A stretch of 19,752 nt of DNA. It comes from Hippea sp964442345 (GTDB taxonomy: Bacteria; Campylobacterota_A; Desulfurellia; Desulfurellales; Hippeaceae). The notes beneath the pieces are model-generated. The model had not been told where the DNA came from, ran no database searches, and was given only the letters and a program-made list of their open reading frames with translations. Shown piece by piece: positions 6,373 through 13,447 of this stretch; the stretch's first letter is position 1, and the number at the start of each line of letters is the position of its first letter. A program made the position numbers and the translations under genes. Location of the stretch: positions 1 through 19,752 of the forward strand of contig CAYTZD010000027.1 in NCBI GenBank assembly GCA_964442345.1, in the 5' to 3' direction.

Positions 6373-7483
6373 TGTTTTAGGATTGCTGATTGTTGCTGTT
6401 TTGTTTTTATCTTCCTGTTCCAGTTCAGATAAACTTGTGCTTAAGGTTGAAGAACATAAGGTTTTTAGTCAAAATTTAACGCCACCTGTAGATTATTCAT
6501 CCGTTGCAGATGTGGGAGATGTGGGATACAAAGCCAAGCTTGTTGAATATAACGGGTATCTGTATATAGGCAATCTTGATGGTGAAGTCTATAGAATAGA
6601 TCCAAAAAATGAAGAGAGCGATTTTATTGTGGAATTCGATGATCAGCCTATTGAAGCCAATGTTGCTGTCGATGGCAATTATCTATTTGTCGGGACAGTA
6701 AAGGGTTGGCTGTACAAAGTTGATCTAAAGAGTAACAAGCCTGTTGCAAAAAGGAGATTTGATTTTCCTATTGTTGGGAATTTGTATGCAAAGGATGGCA
6801 ATCTTTATCTTATAAAAGAAAACGATGTGGTTTACTGTCTAAACGAAGATAATTTAGAAACCATCTGGAAGTATGCTCACGGTGAGCCTAATATGTTTGA
6901 TATAAGGGGATTTTCTGGCATATATTTTGCTGATGATGGTCTTTATATTGGGTTTGATGATGGAAGTGTAGATAAGGTTTCATATAAGGGAGACCAGATT
7001 TGGGAAGCCGAAGTGGGCGAAGGCAATATGTTTGTTGATGCAGATACCACACCGTTGGTAGAAGGAGATATTGTTTATGTATCTTCAGCAAAAGGATACA
7101 CTGAAGCAGTTCAGGCAGATGATGGTTCGCTTGTGTGGAAGAGAAAAATATCGAGCTATTCAAATATGCAGGCAAATATATTTGGCCTGTTTTTAGCCGA
7201 TGAGAATGGAAATCTGTACTGTTTAGATTTATCTGGTGGTGAGACAATATGGAAAAGAAAATTCTCTAAGGAAGGGAATATTTACTCCATTAAGCTTGTA
7301 GGCGATGTGCTTTTTGCTCTGACAAGCGAAGGTAAATTTATAGCCATTGATCCTTTAACGGGTAAGATATTGGATATAAAAGATATAGGCGATGAATTTA
7401 GCTCTTATATGACGCTTTGCTGTGATAAGCTGTTCTTTGTATCTCGAGACGGCGATGTTTACAGCGTGTTCTCTGAGAGATAA
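6353..7483 (+). CDS. Lipoprotein with eight-bladed PQQ-like propeller, BamB-like
   Basis: A 376-residue exported lipoprotein. A signal peptide (1-21) ends in lipobox L19-S-S-C22, followed by Ser rather than Asp, which would favour sorting to the outer membrane. The mature part is a run of about eight blades of the pattern L-Y-x-G/D-x-x-G-x-x-Y/x-x-I/L-D-x-x-x-G-x-x-x-W, for example in NLYCLDLSGGETIWKRKF and FIAIDPLTGKILDIKDI. Eight blades plus a lipid anchor is the architecture of BamB, the outer-membrane assembly lipoprotein. I cannot separate true BamB from other PQQ-repeat lipoproteins by eye, as no other bam genes are present. A strong AAGGAG site (6345-6350) precedes the ATG within the end of the PHP gene. 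It is followed three bases later by ftsH. Confidence 0.82.
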   Translation: MMRRIFNVLGLLIVAVLFLSSCSSSDKLVLKVEEHKVFSQNLTPPVDYSSVADVGDVGYKAKLVEYNGYLYIGNLDGEVYRIDPKNEESDFIVEFDDQPIEANVAVDGNYLFVGTVKGWLYKVDLKSNKPVAKRRFDFPIVGNLYAKDGNLYLIKENDVVYCLNEDNLETIWKYAHGEPNMFDIRGFSGIYFADDGLYIGFDDGSVDKVSYKGDQIWEAEVGEGNMFVDADTTPLVEGDIVYVSSAKGYTEAVQADDGSLVWKRKISSYSNMQANIFGLFLADENGNLYCLDLSGGETIWKRKFSKEGNIYSIKLVGDVLFALTSEGKFIAIDPLTGKILDIKDIGDEFSSYMTLCCDKLFFVSRDGDVYSVFSER

Positions 7484-7486
7484 TTT

Positions 7487-9319
7487 ATGGATGATAAGAA
7501 GATAAAGGGTTTTAACAACTTCTCAAAATTCCTTACTATATACCTGTTGATAGCTATAGCAATGTTTTATATGTATCAATACTTTATACATACCCAGCGT
7601 GCAGAGATATCCTATTCTCAGTTTAAAAACCTGCTTTTGGAAGATAAGATAAAAAGATGCACAATATCTGAAAAATATATAAGTGGCATCTATTTAAGCA
7701 AGGAAGGCAAAGAGAAAAGATTTATTACCGTTGCTGTTAATGATCCTGATCTTGTAAAGGAATTACAAGCGCATCATGTGGATTTTTCAGGCAAAATAAC
7801 CAATACATGGCTTACCAATCTCATATTTGGATGGGTTCTGCCACTTGGTTTTCTGTTTTTTATCTGGTGGTTGATGACAAAGAAGATGCGTGGCACAAGT
7901 GGTGGCCTGTTTGGTTTTGGTAAGGGTAGGTTTAAGGTTTATTTGAATGAGAAGCCCGATGTTAAATTTTCTGATGTTGCAGGTGCAGAAGAAGCAAAAC
8001 AGGAGATTCAGGAGATTGTCGAGTATTTAAAAGATCCGCAGAAGTATCAAAGGCTTGGCGGAAGGGCGCCAAAGGGTGTTCTTTTAGTTGGTGCGCCGGG
8101 CGTTGGAAAGACTTTATTTGCAAAGGCAACAGCAGGTGAAGCTGGTGTGCCTTTTATCAGCATTAGTGGTTCGGAATTTATTGAGATGTTTGTCGGTGTT
8201 GGTGCAAGCAGGGTTAGGGATCTGTTTAATGAAGCAAAGAAGCTATCTCCATGCATAGTGTTTATTGACGAGATAGATACCATAGGCAAAAGCAGAGCTA
8301 TGAGCTCTCTAACCAGTAACGACGAGAGAGAACAGACTCTCAATCAGCTGCTTGCCGAGATGGATGGTTTTGATTCATCTAAGGGTGTTATTATTATGGC
8401 TGCAACAAATAGACCAGAAATATTAGACCCTGCACTTCTGCGTCCTGGCAGGTTTGATAGGCAGATTATAGTTGATAAACCAGATGTTAAAGGCAGAGAA
8501 GAGATATTTAAGGTTCATATAAAGAAGATAAAAATCGGTAATGATGTCGATATAAAAAAGCTTGCACAGATGACACCAGGCCTTGTTGGTGCTGATATAG
8601 CAAATATTGTAAATGAAGCAGCCTTGCTTGCAGCAAGAGAAAATGCAGATAGCGTCCACATGGAACATTTTGAAGAAGCCATAGAGAGACAGATTGCAGG
8701 TTTAAAAAAGAAGAATAAGGTTATATCCGAAGATGAAAAAAGGCGTGTTGCTTATCATGAATCTGGCCATGCAATATGCGCATATCTTTTACCTGGTGCA
8801 GATCCAGTTCATAAGATTTCCATCATACCAAGAGGGTTGTCGGCACTTGGATACACACAGCAGCTGCCTGTTGATGATAGATATCTTCTGACAAAGGAAG
8901 AGATGCTTGATAAAGTGATAACGCTTCTTGGCGGTAGAGCAGCAGAGGAGCTTATCTTTAATAGTGTTTCAACAGGTGCACAAAACGACCTTTCAAGAGC
9001 AACAGATATAGTAAGGGCTATAGTCAGCCAGTTTGGAATGGATGAGAAGATTGGGTTGATGGTTGTCGAAGAGCCAACAGGCCCGAGATTTCTTTCTGAA
9101 GATGGATTTATAACAAAGGCTGACAAGGTAAGCGAAAAGACAAAAGAGATAATCGATGAAGAGATTTCAAGGATTTTAAATGAGTGCTACAGGCGAGCAA
9201 AAGAGATACTTCAAAGCAACAAAGATAAACTTGAGAAACTTGCAAGTGAGCTTCTAAAGAAGGAAGTTATAAACGAAGAAGAGCTAAAAGCAATTATGGA
9301 GGGAAACAGTGGAGATTAA
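7487..9319 (+). CDS. ftsH: ATP-dependent zinc metalloprotease FtsH
   Basis: A 610-residue inner-membrane AAA+ protease that extracts and degrades membrane and regulatory proteins. Two transmembrane helices (about 15-33 and 108-130) flank a small periplasmic domain. The AAA domain shows Walker A GAPGVGKT (202-209), pore motif FVGVG (235-239), Walker B IVFIDEID (257-264), and the second region of homology with NRPEILDPALLRPGRFDRQ (308-326). The M41 protease domain has HESGH (424-428) with Asp501 (in GAQNDLSRAT) as the third zinc ligand. All catalytic residues are present and the length is normal. The start has only a weak ribosome binding site (GAGAG) and follows the lipoprotein stop by three bases, so coupling is likely. 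The last 11 bases overlap the universal stress gene. Confidence 0.98.
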   Translation: MDDKKIKGFNNFSKFLTIYLLIAIAMFYMYQYFIHTQRAEISYSQFKNLLLEDKIKRCTISEKYISGIYLSKEGKEKRFITVAVNDPDLVKELQAHHVDFSGKITNTWLTNLIFGWVLPLGFLFFIWWLMTKKMRGTSGGLFGFGKGRFKVYLNEKPDVKFSDVAGAEEAKQEIQEIVEYLKDPQKYQRLGGRAPKGVLLVGAPGVGKTLFAKATAGEAGVPFISISGSEFIEMFVGVGASRVRDLFNEAKKLSPCIVFIDEIDTIGKSRAMSSLTSNDEREQTLNQLLAEMDGFDSSKGVIIMAATNRPEILDPALLRPGRFDRQIIVDKPDVKGREEIFKVHIKKIKIGNDVDIKKLAQMTPGLVGADIANIVNEAALLAARENADSVHMEHFEEAIERQIAGLKKKNKVISEDEKRRVAYHESGHAICAYLLPGADPVHKISIIPRGLSALGYTQQLPVDDRYLLTKEEMLDKVITLLGGRAAEELIFNSVSTGAQNDLSRATDIVRAIVSQFGMDEKIGLMVVEEPTGPRFLSEDGFITKADKVSEKTKEIIDEEISRILNECYRRAKEILQSNKDKLEKLASELLKKEVINEEELKAIMEGNSGD

Positions 9320-10106
9320 AAATATCCTTGCCTGCGTTGATTCAAGTGATTACGGTGTTTCTGTAAGCAGGTTTTCGTGTTTTATAGCAAAGAAGTTTGA
9401 TGCTTATGTCGAGGGTTTTCATGTGATTGATATTATGCAGCTTGAAGGGCCGTTTATGTATGATTTAAGCGGTGCTTTGGGTTTTGAGCCGTTTGTTGAT
9501 TTCTCTTCAAAGATGAGAGAGATTCTTCAAGAGAAAGGGAAAAATGTATTGGCTGCTTTTGAAAGTATAGCAGCTGATTTTTCTGTTAAACACTCAACAG
9601 AGATGGAAACAGGCATTGTATCATCTTCTATACTGCAAAAAGAAGAAGGGTTCGATCTTGTATGTTTGGGAATAAGGGGCGTTAACGAGCAGTACGAAAG
9701 AGGCATTCTTGGTTCAACCATCGAATCTGTTTTAAGAAGGTCAAAGAAAACGCTGCTTGTTGTACCAAAGCATTTTTATACACCTTCTGTGGTTCTTGCG
9801 TTTGTTAACGAGAAGAGTGTTTCACTAAAGGCTTATGAGTATGCCAAATCCTTTGCCAATAAGTTTGGTATTGAATTTAAAGCTATCTATTTTAAGAGAA
9901 ACGATGTAAGGTTACCTGAAGATGTTGAGATAAGAGAAGCGGATAATATCGTAGATGCAATTGAAGAAGAGATAAAAAAGGTTGAAAAACCCATTGTTTT
10001 TATGGGTGCTTATGCTAAATCAAAGTTTAAAGAGATTTTGCTTGGTAGCACAACAGAGAATGTAATAAAGAAAGAACTTGGCGTTGCGTTTATGGTGGTA
10101 AGATGA
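9309..10106 (+). CDS. Two-domain universal stress protein (UspA family)
   Basis: A 265-residue cytoplasmic protein made of two tandem Usp domains (about 1-150 and 155-265). The first begins KNILACVDSSDYG and ends with the nucleotide-binding loop GIRG...GST followed by KTLLVVPK. The spacer between the glycines is ten residues rather than the usual nine, so ATP binding is less certain. The second has GAYAKSKFKEILLGSTTENV, with Ala replacing the second Gly. It starts with GTG at 9309, five bases after a strong GGAGGG (9298-9303), inside the end of ftsH. It overlaps the next gene by four bases (ATGA). Usp proteins support survival under stress; linkage to ftsH suggests a shared stress response, which is inference. 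Confidence 0.9.
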   Translation: MEIKNILACVDSSDYGVSVSRFSCFIAKKFDAYVEGFHVIDIMQLEGPFMYDLSGALGFEPFVDFSSKMREILQEKGKNVLAAFESIAADFSVKHSTEMETGIVSSSILQKEEGFDLVCLGIRGVNEQYERGILGSTIESVLRRSKKTLLVVPKHFYTPSVVLAFVNEKSVSLKAYEYAKSFANKFGIEFKAIYFKRNDVRLPEDVEIREADNIVDAIEEEIKKVEKPIVFMGAYAKSKFKEILLGSTTENVIKKELGVAFMVVR

Positions 10107-10786
10107 AGGATATACAGAAAGAGTTTTTAGAAAATAGAAATAAAAGCAAGGATATATGGCGTTTATTCAGGATTGTATCTGAATTTACAGAAGCATTTGA
10201 TGAGCTTTACGATTTAGGACCTGCCGTTGCTATATTTGGATCTGCAAGGGCTAAGCAGGGTGATTTTTATTATGAAAAGGCTTATGAGATTGGTAAATCC
10301 TTTGCTAAAGAGGGTTATGCTGTAATTACAGGTGGTGGACCTGGTATAATGGAAGCAGCCAATAAGGGTGCATTTGAAGCTAATGGAGTGTCTGTTGGCT
10401 TAAATATAGAGCTTCCACACGAGCAGCATCTCAATCCCTATGTCAATCTTCCTTTGAGCTTTAGGTATTTTTTTACAAGAAAGGTGAGTTTTGTTAAATA
10501 TGCAGTTGGCTTTGTTGTTATGCCCGGCGGCTATGGGACACTTGATGAGCTATTTGAAAGTCTTGTTCTGATTCAGACAAAAAAGATAGGTCAGTTTCCT
10601 GTGGTGTTATACGGCAGTGAATTTTGGCTGGAAATAGTTGATTTCTTGAAGTTTCTTGTAAAAAGAGGGTATATAGATAAAGAAGATATCGAGCTTGTTA
10701 AGGTTAGTGATAGCATAGAAGAAGTTGTGGATTATATCAAGAAGCACACCTTTACCATAACAAATAATAACAAAAAAGATGTGTAA
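10103..10786 (+). CDS. LOG-family protein (TIGR00730-type nucleotide phosphoribohydrolase)
   Basis: A 227-residue Rossmann-like protein with the family signatures AIFGSARA (43-50), ITGGGPGIMEAANKGA (75-90), Arg126 in FFTRKVSF, and PGGYGTLDELFE (141-152). LOG enzymes hydrolyse the N-glycosidic bond of nucleoside 5'-monophosphates such as cytokinin riboside monophosphates, and related bacterial proteins act on AMP or pyrimidine nucleotides. The PGGxGTxxE and Arg residues needed for this are present. The substrate in this organism is unknown. It is the last gene of the five-gene operon; its ATG overlaps the stop of the upstream gene. The following 107 bases hold a new promoter but no clear terminator. 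Confidence 0.9.
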   Translation: MKDIQKEFLENRNKSKDIWRLFRIVSEFTEAFDELYDLGPAVAIFGSARAKQGDFYYEKAYEIGKSFAKEGYAVITGGGPGIMEAANKGAFEANGVSVGLNIELPHEQHLNPYVNLPLSFRYFFTRKVSFVKYAVGFVVMPGGYGTLDELFESLVLIQTKKIGQFPVVLYGSEFWLEIVDFLKFLVKRGYIDKEDIELVKVSDSIEEVVDYIKKHTFTITNNNKKDV

Positions 10787-10829
10787 GTAAGGCGTGCTGT
10801 GTCTATGTGTCGTTTCTTTTTAAATAGTT

Positions 10830-10858
10830 TTGACATGAATTTGAGAAAGTATTATTAT
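10830..10858 (+). promoter_or_regulatory. Strong promoter of the 88-aa protein gene
   Basis: TTGACA (10830-10835) and TATTAT (10853-10858) are 17 bases apart. Transcription from about 10865 would give a leader of roughly 29 bases carrying GGAGGTG (10882-10888) ahead of the ATG at 10894. This separates the small gene from the operon upstream. Confidence 0.75.
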
Positions 10859-10893
10859 TCTGAAAACAAGAGTTTAGAAGTGGAGGTGCTTTG

Positions 10894-11160
10894 ATGTCTC
10901 ATGGGCATGGAAATGAGCATAGAAAATTAGTGGGATTTTACAATGCTGCCAAATGGGCTATGAAGGGCGAGTGTTATCTTGATATTTACGCTGATGATTT
11001 AACTGAACAAGAGGAAGAGCAGTTAAGAAGACACCTTGAAGATTTGGGTATTACCTTTGATGTTAGCGAAAAAGGCGTTATAAAGGGATATTTTGAAGGG
11101 AAGTATGAGAGAGTATTCCCTGTTATGAGACAGCTTTTGAAAGAAGGCTGGAGCTGGTAA
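10894..11160 (+). CDS. Unrecognised 88-residue protein
   Basis: I do not recognise this protein. It starts at ATG 10894, five bases after an excellent GGAGGTG; an in-frame TTG at 10891 is less likely. The N-terminus is His-rich (SHGHGNEH, 2-9) and could bind a metal. There is an aromatic segment (GFYNAAKWAMKGECYLDIYADD), an acidic helix (TEQEEEQLRRHLEDLG), then a likely beta region and a WSW C-terminus. No signal peptide or membrane segment is seen, so it should be cytoplasmic. A near-consensus promoter and ribosome binding site suggest high expression. It sits between the LOG gene and rnpB, and the rnpB -35 box begins three bases after its stop codon, so read-through into rnpB is possible. 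Confidence 0.8.
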   Translation: MSHGHGNEHRKLVGFYNAAKWAMKGECYLDIYADDLTEQEEEQLRRHLEDLGITFDVSEKGVIKGYFEGKYERVFPVMRQLLKEGWSW

Positions 11161-11163
11161 GGA

Positions 11164-11191
11164 TTGACAGATTTTGATTTTGGGTTAGATT
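11164..11191 (+). promoter_or_regulatory. Promoter of rnpB
   Basis: TTGACA (11164-11169) is followed after 16 bases by TAGATT (11186-11191). The expected start, 7-8 bases downstream, falls on 11198-11199, exactly the first base of the P1 helix of RNase P RNA. A second -10-like TAGAAT at 11191-11196 has a 21-base spacer and is less likely. Confidence 0.65.
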
Positions 11192-11198
11192 AGAATCT

Positions 11199-11651
11199 GG
11201 GAGTGGATCGGATGGCCGCTTGAGGGGTTTATCCTTTCAAGAGGAAAGTCCGGGCTCCATCAGGGCCAAGGTGCCGTCTGAAAAGGCGGTTGGGGCGACC
11301 CACAGGAAAGTGCCACAGAGAAGAGACTACCCAGCACCATTTTGCTGTATTGAGTCTTGTGTAAGATAGGACTTTTTCAACGCAAAATGGTGCTGGGTAA
11401 AGGTGAAACGGTGGTGTAAGAGACCACCGCTTGAGACAGCAATGTCTCAAGGCACGGCAAACCCCACCTGGAGCAAGACCAAATAGGGGAGTCTTACGGT
11501 TGGCCCTGCCGAATGCTTGTNNNNNNNNNNNNNNNNNNNNNNNNNNNNNNNNNNNNNNNNNNNNNNNNNNNNNNNNNNNNNNNNNNNNNNNNNNNNNNNN
11601 NNNNNNNNNNNNNNNNNNNNGGGACAGAACCCGGCTTACAGATCCACTCCC
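11199..11651 (+). ncRNA. rnpB: RNase P RNA, bacterial class A, interrupted by an assembly gap
   Basis: The catalytic RNA of RNase P, which cuts 5' leaders from tRNA precursors. Helix P1 is an 11-bp perfect pair between 11199-11209 and 11641-11651. Conserved blocks appear in order: GAGGAAAGTCCGGGCTCC (11241-11258), the ACAGAG region near 11315, GGTAAAGGTGAAACGGTG near 11396, GGCAAACCCCACC...GGAGCAAGACCAAATAGGGG (about 11456-11489), and ACAGAACCCGGCTTAC (11624-11639). P12 is unusually long, an 18-bp perfect stem (11328-11345 with 11382-11399). A 100-N gap (11521-11620) removes the part holding the conserved AGATRAATG-like segment. By alignment in my head with E. coli rnpB, about 45-65 bases are truly missing, giving a total near 400 bases, normal for class A. 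Confidence 0.95.
11521..11620. other. 100-N scaffold gap inside rnpB
   Basis: Exactly 100 N, a placeholder. Unlike the gap at 5559, the flanks share no sequence, so real bases are missing: part of rnpB between GAATGCTTGT on the left and GGGACAGAACCC on the right. Confidence 0.95.
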
Positions 11652-11664
11652 TTTTTTTATTTTT
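11641..11664 (+). terminator. rnpB 3' end: P1 strand followed by T run
   Basis: The 3' strand of P1 (11641-11651) is followed by seven T (11652-11658), then AT and TTTT. The P1 hairpin is long-range, so this is only terminator-like, but GC-rich pairing followed by Ts at the mature end is typical. It abuts the stop codon of cheR on the opposite strand. Confidence 0.45.
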
Positions 11665-12484
11665 ATTCTGGCTTCTGGTATGCTATAGCCATCTTGAAAT
11701 GGCAGAGTTTGAAGTTTGTCTTCAGGCGGGATATTGATTCTGTTGCTCCCAGTATCAGATAACCGCCAGGATTGAGTATGTCTTTATAAAATGTATCTAT
11801 GACCTGTTGGCGAGATTTGTTGTCAAAATAGATTAGCACATTTCTGCAGAAGATAACATCCATTTTGCCAACTTTTCTTGATAATCCAGGATCGGTAAGG
11901 TTTATGTTTTTAAAGACAACCTTTCTTTTTACAAAGTCCTTTATCTTGTATTTGCCAAACCCAACGCTGTCGAAATATTTTTTCTTAAGTTCAGGCGTTA
12001 ATTCTTTGACTGAGTATTCACTGTATATGCCTTCTTTAGCTTTTTCGAGCACTTCGTTTGATATATCACTTGCCAGTACCCTTGCAGGTATCATCTGTCC
12101 GTATTTTTCCATTAGTGCTATAACGATTGTGTAAGGTTCTTCACCTGTTGAGCAGGCAGCGCTCCAAACATTGATGCTTCTCTTTTTCTTGAGCAATTCA
12201 GGAACCATAACATCCCTGAAGGCTTCTATCTGTCTTATATGTCGAAAAAAGTATGTTTCGTTAATGGTAATTGCATCAAACAGCGGCCCAAGTTCTTGTG
12301 CTCCTTTGGGTGATTTTAAGTATCTTAGGTATTCTTCAAATGAGTTTAAGCCTAACTCTTTTAGTCTTTTCTTTAATCTATTTGTAAGAAGATACTCTTT
12401 TGTTTTCTCAAAGAATATACCAGATTTTTTGTATATGAACTGACGCAACTCTTCAAAGGTTTTTGGATCCATTTTTTCTGACAC
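11663..12484 (-). CDS. cheR: Chemoreceptor methyltransferase CheR
   Basis: A 273-residue S-adenosylmethionine-dependent protein-glutamate methyltransferase. The N-terminal helical domain (about 1-70) is followed by ITINETYFFR (72-81), the SAM-binding loop VWSAACSTGEEPYT (106-119), SDIS (139-142), and FCRNVLIYFD (212-221). All are CheR hallmarks. CheR methylates glutamates of chemoreceptors, setting adaptation. The start is GTG at 12484, nine bases after GAGGGG that lies in the last codons of the HDOD gene; a later ATG has no such site. It follows the HDOD gene by three bases. No chemoreceptor or other che genes are in the window, so the HDOD partner is its only context. It converges with rnpB, with only four bases between them beyond the T run. 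Confidence 0.95.
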   Translation of the reverse strand: MSEKMDPKTFEELRQFIYKKSGIFFEKTKEYLLTNRLKKRLKELGLNSFEEYLRYLKSPKGAQELGPLFDAITINETYFFRHIRQIEAFRDVMVPELLKKKRSINVWSAACSTGEEPYTIVIALMEKYGQMIPARVLASDISNEVLEKAKEGIYSEYSVKELTPELKKKYFDSVGFGKYKIKDFVKRKVVFKNINLTDPGLSRKVGKMDVIFCRNVLIYFDNKSRQQVIDTFYKDILNPGGYLILGATESISRLKTNFKLCHFKMAIAYQKPE

Positions 12485-12487
12485 TGT

Positions 12488-13363
12488 TTATGACCCCTCA
12501 AAGTAAAGTTGTTTTGCATTATCTATCTCTTCGTAAAGCTTGAATGTGAAAAACGCTATATCAAACTCTTCTTGCAGTTTTGCTTCTTCTATCAATAGTT
12601 GCCAGCCTTCATCTTCTTCTAAAATAAATTTGGCATAATTGCCGCCAAAACCTATGCCTTTTGAGTATGTTAAAAGGTCTGCAACATGCACAACAGAGAC
12701 AAGCAGCCTATTTTTAGCCTTTAATGGTTCGTGGTGATGCTCGACTATGTCTATTATCTCTTCGGGAAGACCCCAGATAGATAGAAGTTTGGCACCAAGC
12801 ATCGCATGGTTGATGCCGTATAATTCCATCTCTGCATCCAAGAAAGAGATACCGTTTTTGTATGCATGTTCAAGTATCTCATCTAAACTTTCTGGTGCAT
12901 ATAGGTCTAAAAGCACTTTGCCTATATCGTGCGTTACGCCGCCGCTAAATTCAGCCGAACTGAAGTTGAAGTTTAAGATATTTGCTATTATCTTTGCCGT
13001 TACACCACAACCAAAGCAGTGCTCTAAGAATTTATCCCTATTGAAATTTTTATGCAGTGGTAGTTTTTTTACGCTTGATAAGATGACAGATATCATAACA
13101 ATATTTTCTACCTGGACAAAGCCAAGCAGATTTATAGCGTGGTTTAGCGATGTTACTTCCCGTGAAAGCCCATAAAGGGAAGAGTTTGCCATCTTTAATA
13201 TTTGCGTAACCAGATTTGGATCCTTTTTTATAACATCTTCTAAATGCTTTGATGTTGTGTTTGGGTCTCTTGTTAGTTTTATGACTTCAAACGCTATGGC
13301 TGGAAACGCTGGCAGATCGTCTATTTGAGCTAAGTTGTTGTAAAGTTCCTTGACCTTATTCAT
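12488..13363 (-). CDS. HDOD-domain signalling protein with retained HD residues
   Basis: A 291-residue protein of the HDOD family (COG1639-like). The first half has typical HDOD features: LPAFPAIAFEVIKLTRDPN (17-35), IKKDPNLVTQILKMANSSLYG (45-65), and INLLGFVQVENIVM (77-90). The second half has THDIGK (144-149), INHAMLGAKLLSIWGLP and VEHHHEP (207-213), so the HD pair and several histidines are present, whereas many HDOD proteins have lost them. HDOD proteins act as output or scaffold modules in motility, cell-cycle and c-di-GMP signalling; phosphohydrolase activity is uncertain. It precedes cheR by three bases, arguing for a role in chemotaxis or motility. The ATG has no ribosome binding site and lies 8 bases from the -10 box. 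Confidence 0.9.
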   Translation of the reverse strand: MNKVKELYNNLAQIDDLPAFPAIAFEVIKLTRDPNTTSKHLEDVIKKDPNLVTQILKMANSSLYGLSREVTSLNHAINLLGFVQVENIVMISVILSSVKKLPLHKNFNRDKFLEHCFGCGVTAKIIANILNFNFSSAEFSGGVTHDIGKVLLDLYAPESLDEILEHAYKNGISFLDAEMELYGINHAMLGAKLLSIWGLPEEIIDIVEHHHEPLKAKNRLLVSVVHVADLLTYSKGIGFGGNYAKFILEEDEGWQLLIEEAKLQEEFDIAFFTFKLYEEIDNAKQLYFEGS

Positions 13364-13370
13364 GCCATTA

Positions 13371-13398
13371 AGTTTAACAATAAAAATTGTTTAGTCAA
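13371..13398 (-). promoter_or_regulatory. Promoter of HDOD-cheR, probably leaderless
   Basis: On the minus strand TTGACT (13398-13393) and TAAACT (13376-13371) are 16 bases apart. Seven bases then precede the ATG at 13363, placing the transcription start at or next to the start codon. It diverges from the TPR gene promoter. Confidence 0.55.
13376..13391. promoter_or_regulatory. Inverted repeat in the HDOD promoter spacer
   Basis: AACAAT (13376-13381) and ATTGTT (13386-13391) are perfect inverted 6-base arms around AAAA. The element fills almost the whole spacer of the HDOD promoter and lies between two divergent promoters, a plausible repressor site. In AT-rich DNA this could occur by chance. 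Confidence 0.3.
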
Positions 13399-13412
13399 GT
13401 TTTTTAAAAAAT

Positions 13413-13441
13413 TTGCAAAGATTGACTGCTACATATAAAAT
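13413..13441 (+). promoter_or_regulatory. Promoter of the TPR gene, probably leaderless
   Basis: TTGCAA (13413-13418) and TAAAAT (13436-13441) are 17 bases apart. Six bases follow before the ATG at 13448, the same geometry as the PHP promoter, with no usable ribosome binding site between. Confidence 0.55.
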
Positions 13442-13447
13442 TGAAGT

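Noticed and set aside
10787..10829. Terminator after the LOG gene
   Set aside because: A T run is present near 10815, but I could not form a convincing stem before it.
11229..11450. Minus-strand open frame within the RNase P RNA
   Set aside because: The region is a structured RNA with all class A conserved blocks; the frame has no ribosome binding site.
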